Shown piece after piece: positions 58,380 through 64,000 of a stretch of 64,000 nucleotides of DNA. Location: assembly GCA_030248195.1 (NCBI GenBank), contig JASAND010027795.1:1-64000 (forward strand), given 5' to 3'. Positions within the stretch are counted from its first letter, which is position 1. Each line of letters begins with the position of its first letter. Source of the DNA: Trissonchulus latispiculum. Taxonomy: Eukaryota; Nematoda; Enoplea; Enoplida; Ironidae. The notes under the pieces are model-generated. The model searched no databases. It worked only from the letters and a program-made list of their open reading frames with translations, and had not been told where the DNA came from. The position numbers and the translations under genes were made by a program.

Positions 58380-59465
58380 TCGGCCTCGGGGCGGTACCTA
58401 TATACAGGAAATCGGGGTCGCTGAACACGATAAGCATATCGCCGAAGCCGACGGATGTGCCCCTCGGGCTGCATGGCGCTCGTGGTTCCTCGCCCAGGGT
58501 CAAACTTGGGAAAAGTCCCTAAAAACGGCTATTTTTGGTCTTTTGGTGGTGTCTATATATAGTAAATCGGGGTCGCTGAACACGATGAGCATATCGCCGA
58601 AACCGACGGATGTGACCCTCGGGCTGCATAGAGCCCGTGGTTCCTCGCCTAGGGTCAAAGTTATGAAAAGTCCCCAAAAACAGCTATGTTTGGTCTTTTG
58701 GTGGTGCCTATATATAGTAAATCGGGGTCGCTGAACACGATGAGCATATCGCCGAAACCGACGGATGTGACCCTCGGGCTGCATGGCGCCCGTGGTTCCT
58801 CGCCAAGGGTCAAAGTTATGAAAAGTCCCCAAAAACAGCTATTTTCGGCGTTTTGGTTGGAGGCATATATAGTAAATCGACTATGCTCGTTTCAATGGGC
58901 GTATTGTCGAAACCGACGGAAGTGACCACTGGTCACTACGGTCTAGGTGGCCTATTGACCACTGGTCAAACCCCCTAAAACAGCGTTTTTCGGCGTTTTG
59001 GTTGTGGGCATATATAGTAAATCGACTATGCTCGTTTCAATGGGCGTATTGTCGAAACCGACGGAAGTGACCACTGGTCACTACGGTCTAGGTGGCCTAT
59101 TGACCACTGGTCAAACCCCCTAAAACAGCGTTTTTCGGCGTTTTGGTTGTGGGCATATATAGTAAATCGACTATGCTCGTTTCAATGGGCGTATTGTCGA
59201 AACCGACGGAAGTGACCACTGGTCTAGGTGGCCTATCGACCAATGGTCAAACCCCCTAAAACTTCGTTTTTCAGCGTTTTGGTTGGAGGCATATATAGAA
59301 AATCGACTATGCTCGTTTCAATGGGCGTATTGTCGAAACCGACGGAAGTGACCACTGGTCACTACGGTCTAGGTGGCCTATTAACCACTGGTCAAACCCA
59401 CTGGAACAGCGTTTTTCGGCGTTGTGGTTGGGGGACAATAAATCGACTGTACTCGTTTCAATGGA
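58380..59465 (+). repeat. Satellite array with two subtypes
   Basis: Units start TATATAGTAAATCG. Three units of 155 bp (58398, 58553, 58708) carry GGGGTCGCTGAACACGATGA; from 58864 on, four to five units of 136-145 bp carry GACTATGCTCGTTTCAATGG and CACTGGTCACTACGG. Both subtypes share ATCGCCGAAACCGACGGA-like and CGTTTTTCGGCGTTTTGG-like words. Confidence 0.9.
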
Positions 59466-59515
59466 AAGGACGCATACTCTTGCGAACCTTACACTACCAA
59501 AAATTGGATAAGGAC

Positions 59516-61087
59516 AAGTAGGAAAAATGCTCCTTGCAGTCGCATGAAAAAGTTAATATGAGCTACAATGGCCAACATTTAAACGTGCTGAGGACAAGAT
59601 TTAAAATGTTTAATATGAGCCAAAATCTAAATAAGTAGAGGACAAGATGTAAACGTCTAACATGAGCCGCTACGTTTCTCTTGGGCTCATATTGACGCAA
59701 ATGAAATGGCTAATATATTTTGTATATATAAAGGCTTTCTTCAGATAGTCAAAAGGCTAGAATGGATTGCATATGCAAGGATGGTATGGCTGGATGAAAT
59801 CTCACTAGGTAAATATATATCGTCTGTGACTGTTCTAATTTTTATTGCCTTATTCTGGTTTATATTGGCTGCTTTTGTTAATAATAATTTATATACATGT
59901 ATATACATACGTATAGTGAGATCTAGAACCAACGTCGAAAAACAAACAAATGTTTTGAAGCGAAGTTGAAAAATCAGGCAATTCTGATTTTTGCTTAAAA
60001 CGTATGCGCCACTACTAATATTCAGTCTTTTCTGGCTAGGTTTAACAATGTCTGTTTAGAGGACACGTACCACAGGCGTAACCAAAGTGAGCGTCAATAT
60101 GAGCCCAAGAGAAACGTAGCGGCTCATGTTAGACGTTTACATCTTGTCCTTTACTTATTTAGATGTTGGCTCATATTAAACATTTTAAATCTTGTCCTCA
60201 GCACGTTTAAATGTTGGCCATAATAGCTCATAATATTAACTTTTTCATGCGACTGCAAGGAGCATTTTTCCTACTTGTATACAAGAAATAAAAATGCTCC
60301 TAAAGAGCAAAGAAAGGAATATGAGTCAACATGGAACATGTAAAATGCTAAATATTGTCGGTTGTAAATTACGAATAAGACAAGCATGTAAAATGCTAAT
60401 ATGAGTCTGGTGAGGTTGGAAAATGCAGAAGACAAGTTTGTACACGCACCAATATGAGTGCATGCCAAATAGACTCATACTGGCATTATTAGTATTCTGA
60501 AGGCAAGTGGTTGCGAATTTCGGTTATATATCACTCACGTAATGTCAGCACGACGAGACAGGGTAGTTTTAGGGTGGATGACAGGATGCTCCACAGGTTA
60601 CGCACGTATATACGTGTATTGTCATGAAAGTTAACATCAGATTTAACTTTGAGTCTCTGAATACATGAGTTATACAAACGCTTATTAAAAATGTTATATA
60701 TATCCGTCCGTCGGCGCATTGTTGACTAACAGCGGTTTAACAGTTTCCTAAGGAGAAAAGTTGACAATGTTGACCATGGTTGGGATATCCATGTGACGTC
60801 AATAACGCTACTTATTCGTCATATTAGAAATATATCCGTTAGAATTCCGCAATGGATGCATGCACTATTTTTTTACGGCATGCCAATATGAGTCTATTTG
60901 GCATGCACTCATATTGGTGCGTGTACAAACTTGTCTTCTGCATTTTCCAACCTCACCAGACTCATATTAGCATTTTACATACTTGTCTTATTCGTAATTT
61001 ACAACCGACAATATTTAGCATTTTACATGTTCCATGTTGACTCATATTCCTTTCTTTGCTCTTTAGGAGCATTTTTATTTCTTGTTT
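59516..61087. repeat. Double foldback (arms A-A' then B-B')
   Basis: 59516-59698 pairs with 60084-60280; 60279-60490 pairs with 60880-61087. All four arms end with a form of CAAGNANNAAAAATGCTCC, so the two foldbacks are related. The arms are built from alternating GACAAG and AATATGAGYC words spaced 30-50 bases. Loops hold unrelated AT-rich sequence. Confidence 0.8.
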
Positions 61088-61290
61088 ATCCACTTTTTAC
61101 ATGTCGTTGACATAAAAGCGTTAAAGAATCATTAAGCATTATATATGCACTAAATACTCTGACTCACGTGTGTGGTTCTATGGCAAATTGGCTCAGTTCC
61201 ACCCTGACACCCCTCACACCAGACCGCTCAACAGCAAGTTAGGGTAAGTGGTTCTATGATAAAAGCTTAGTTTTCCTCCCACCCCTACCC

Positions 61291-62722
61291 CACCACAGCA
61301 CTCTACAGCCACTGTGAGCATGCACTTTTATGAGAAAAGTTGCTCAGCTCACATGAGGCTTTCATTTGGTACCAAATTTGTGACCACTTTTGAAAATTTT
61401 AGATTTGACCCAAAATCGCCTAAGTCCCCACCCCACCCCACCACAGCACTCTACAGTCACTGCGAGCATGCAGTTCTATGACAAAAGTTGCTCAGCTCGC
61501 TCAGGGCTTTCATTTGGTACCAAATTTGACCACTTTTGAAAAATTTCATTTTTGACCGAAAATCGCCTACGTTCCCACCCCACCCCACCACAGCACTCTA
61601 CAGTCACTGCGAGCATGCAGTTCTATGACAAAAGTTGCTCAGCTCGCTCAGGGCTTTCATTTGGTACCAAATCTGACCACTTTTGAAAAATTTCATTTTT
61701 GACCGAAAATCGCCAAGTCCCCACCAAGAGTCCATAATTTATTTCTTAATATTATAGAAGAAGAGTAAGCCGCTAGAGGGCTTCTCTTCTTGGCATTGCG
61801 TAACGGTGCTCCGACCACAATACGCGAATGTTCCCCCGTTTGGTGGGGGGGTCGACGAGCATACCCCCTCCCCGTTTGGTGGGGGGGTATACAAAAGGGG
61901 TCCCCGTTTGGTGGGGGGGTATGCAAAAGGGGTCCCCGTTTGGTGGGGGGGTAGGCAGAAGAGGGTCCCCGTTGGGGGGGGGGGTCGCCAAGTTAGGCTA
62001 AGATTGGAAGAATCTGATTGGCTGTTGGCGACCCCCCACCAAACGGGGACCCTTTATGCATACCCCCCCACCAAACGGGGCCCTCTCTTTGCTACCCCCC
62101 ACCCCCAAACGGGGACCCATTTTCGAAAAGAACAAAAACTACCGTAATCCTCTGCTCTATCCCCCCTCCACCAAACGGGGAGGGGGTTTCTGCAATCTGA
62201 TTGGCTGTTGGCTTCCCCCCCCACCAAACTGGGACCTCTTTTCTGCTACCCCCCCCCACCAAACGGACGGGGGGTTTGATTTGTCGAAGAGAGCTACCCC
62301 CCCCACCAAACGGGGGAACATTCGCGTATTGTGGTCGGAGCACCGTTACGCAATGCCAAGAGGAGCCCTCTAGTGGCTTACTCTTCTTCTTATATATAGT
62401 GCAATTATGCACTCTTGCCCCACCCCACCCCACCACAGCACTCTAGAGCCACTTTGAGCATGCAGTTCTATGACAAAAGTTGCTCAGCTCGCTTAGGGCT
62501 TTCATTTGGTACCAAATTTGACCACTTTTGAAAAATCTCATTTTTGACCGAAAATCGCCTAAGTCCCCACCCCACCTCACCACAGCACTCTACAGCCACT
62601 TTGAGCATGCAGTTCTATGACAAAAGTTGCTCAGCTCGCTGAGGGCTTTCATTTGATACCAAATTTGACCACTTTTGGAAAATTTCATTTTTGACCACAT
62701 GACCTCCCACCTACCTGACGCT
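61291..62722 (+). repeat. 147-bp satellite, five units, interrupted
   Basis: CACCACAGCACTCTA recurs at 61291, 61439, 61586, 62431 and 62578. Units hold GTTGCTCAGCTCGCTCAGGG and TTTCATTTGGTACCAAAT. Subtracting the element 61725-62417 restores the spacing between units three and four. Confidence 0.9.
61725..62417. mobile_element. CAAGAGT-type foldback, 693 bp, inside a satellite
   Basis: Opposite-orientation copy of 29590-30323: ends CAAGAGTCCATAA and CAAGAGTGCATAA, arms with GCGTAACGGTGCTCCGACCA and CCCCGTTTGGTGGGGGG minisatellites. CCCCAC lies on both sides; the repetitive target blurs the exact duplication length. Confidence 0.88.
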
Positions 62723-62740
62723 CCAGATGCCAAAGTGGAT

Positions 62741-63150
62741 CCAGCTCAGCAAGATGGGTGGGTCCGACGGCAAAAGAGATGCCAGGAATGAGCTGGGCGC
62801 CCCAGAAAACCCCTACAGACAAAGTTTTGAGAGGCTAAGTACTGTCCTATATGGTGTTCCCGGAGGTCGGTACTGACCGGACCCTGCAGACGGCAAATTG
62901 GAACCAGCCCAGCAAGATGGGTGGGTCGGACGGCAAAATGGAGACCGGGAATAAGCTGGGCGCACCAGAAAACCCCTATAGACAAAGTTTTGAGAGGCCA
63001 AGTAAAGCCTACTATGGACCTCCCGGAAGCGGTTACCGACCTGACCCCTCAGACGGTCAAGTGGAACCAGCCCAGCAAATTGGGTGAATCGGGCAGCAAA
63101 ACTGATAGCGGGAATCGATTCTCCGTCCCAGAAAACCTTTATATGCAAGA
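62741..63150 (+). repeat. 163-bp tandem repeat, 2.5 units
   Basis: CCAGCYCAGCAAGATGGGTG begins units at 62741 and 62904, and a diverged one at 63067. Units also share CAGAAAACCCCTA and AGACAAAGTTTTGAGAGG. Not coding in a consistent frame. Confidence 0.85.
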
Positions 63151-64000
63151 TTTGAGAAGTCTATCTTGAAAAATAAGCGAAAAAACTAAGTTCAAAGTCG
63201 GACCAACATTCACCAACTTTGGCGGGCCACTGTGGCGCTGTGGCGCAACATATCAAAAATCCGACTTCAAACGTCATAATCCGGATATATGTCCTTATCA
63301 ACCATATATAACTTGTCTGGTTTGTATTTGCACAAAGAGCTGGAAAGAAGCTAATCCCAGGCATACTTTTGGCCATTTCGACGTTCTGAGCCGACTTTGT
63401 GGCGCCACTGTGGCGCTGCGGCGCACTGTGGCGCGGCGGCGACCACATATATCGAAAGTCAGTAACCTATATATATTGATGATATACCGCAATAGGTGTC
63501 TGAACTTCGCTACATTCTGTGAAAGAGGCTACAAAATCGTGACATACGAGGGTAAAACGGAGACACCGGAAAAAAAACATCGCCGGCATAACTGCCGGCA
63601 GGTGTAACTTTTTAACGGTAAGTGTTAGGGGGATGAAATTTTCCAATTATACTAAACTCGACACAGACTTTCTTTTGCGCACAAAATTTGGGCAGGATTT
63701 GCGCAGGAATCTGCGCAGCCTCTGCGCAGCGCCTCTGAAGGCAGTCATTGGGGCGTTTTGACTCATATTATAGGGGTCGCTACCGCGACCCCTATGATAA
63801 TATACTAAACGTGCCAAATATTCAACATTTTCAAAAATTCAATCCAATGACAGTAGGCTTCACTTAAAGTTCCCACCACTGGGCCGGCCCCATCTCCACG
63901 TTTTGACCACCCCCCGCCCTTCTACCATTAAGTACAACTAAATCTTAAGCATTGTCGATCCACTATAATTGCTTGGTCTAAAATCACTAATTGCAGGTGT
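63151..64000. other. No gene recognised; short GTGGCGC repeats and one hairpin
   Basis: TGTGGCGC/GCGGCGC words cluster at 63225-63245 and 63399-63440. A perfect 11-bp hairpin (ATAGGGGTCGC TACC GCGACCCCTAT) lies at 63770-63795. Confidence 0.5.

Noticed and set aside
62851..63169. Frames across the 163-bp tandem repeat
   Set aside because: The unit length is not a multiple of three, so no single protein repeat is maintained.

Overview
The window is animal (metazoan) nuclear DNA. It is AT-rich, its genes are split into many short exons joined by GT..AG introns (acceptors usually TTTTAG), and one gene encodes a secreted astacin/EGF/CUB/TSP1/MAM protein that only animals make. The phylum cannot be fixed from the sequence; an invertebrate is most likely. 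Most of the remaining bases are mobile elements, foldback (long inverted repeat) elements, tRNA-derived short elements and small satellites.

Two host genes are well supported, both on the minus strand. (1) Positions 25386-38817 hold a complete 19-exon gene for a 1066-residue secreted metalloproteinase. Order: signal peptide, Cys-rich N-terminus, pro-region, astacin catalytic domain with full zinc site, EGF, CUB, PAN/apple-like, TSP1, MAM, second PAN/apple-like domain. All exon phases agree. (2) Positions 44037-55594 hold the last 12 exons of the catalytic A subunit of the vacuolar H+-ATPase. About 70 N-terminal residues are not found and probably lie past the right edge. One of its introns has a GC donor. 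A small secreted Cys-rich protein gene (24752-25072, plus strand) lies tail to tail with the metalloproteinase gene.

The most unusual region is 1551-9186: a 7.6 kb element with inverted terminal repeats of about 770 bp that begin AG. It is inserted in an older repeat whose uninterrupted second copy at 11540-12255 shows a 6-bp target duplication. Long inverted repeats, AG ends and a 6-bp duplication are the hallmarks of Polinton/adintovirus-type elements, but no polymerase, integrase, ATPase or capsid gene is visible. It carries instead a CARD-only protein, a C2H2 zinc-finger protein, a second protein sharing the zinc-finger protein's C-terminal half through a 770-bp inverted duplication, a spliced gene with a 55-bp intron, two further small reading frames, and a repeated TATA-like/leader motif in front of its genes. 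It looks like a non-autonomous virus-like element loaded with host-interaction genes.

Layout. 1-12255: older repeat with the virus-like element inside. 12256-24700: mostly non-coding, with a foldback, a 3.6 kb hAT-like element (exact 8-bp duplication) holding two copies of a tRNA cassette, one split by a 347-bp insertion, then a possible solo LTR and foldbacks. 24752-38817: Cys-rich gene and metalloproteinase gene, introns loaded with foldbacks and with elements ending CAAGAGT and making 7-bp duplications. 38818-44036: non-coding, with a tRNA-derived element and a 1.3 kb foldback. 44037-55594: V-ATPase A gene, introns filled with a CGGCTTCGCCG repeat family, a Tc1/mariner-like element and a TTAA-flanked 2.7 kb element with a reverse transcriptase remnant. 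55595-64000: repeats only, with three small satellites and a double foldback.
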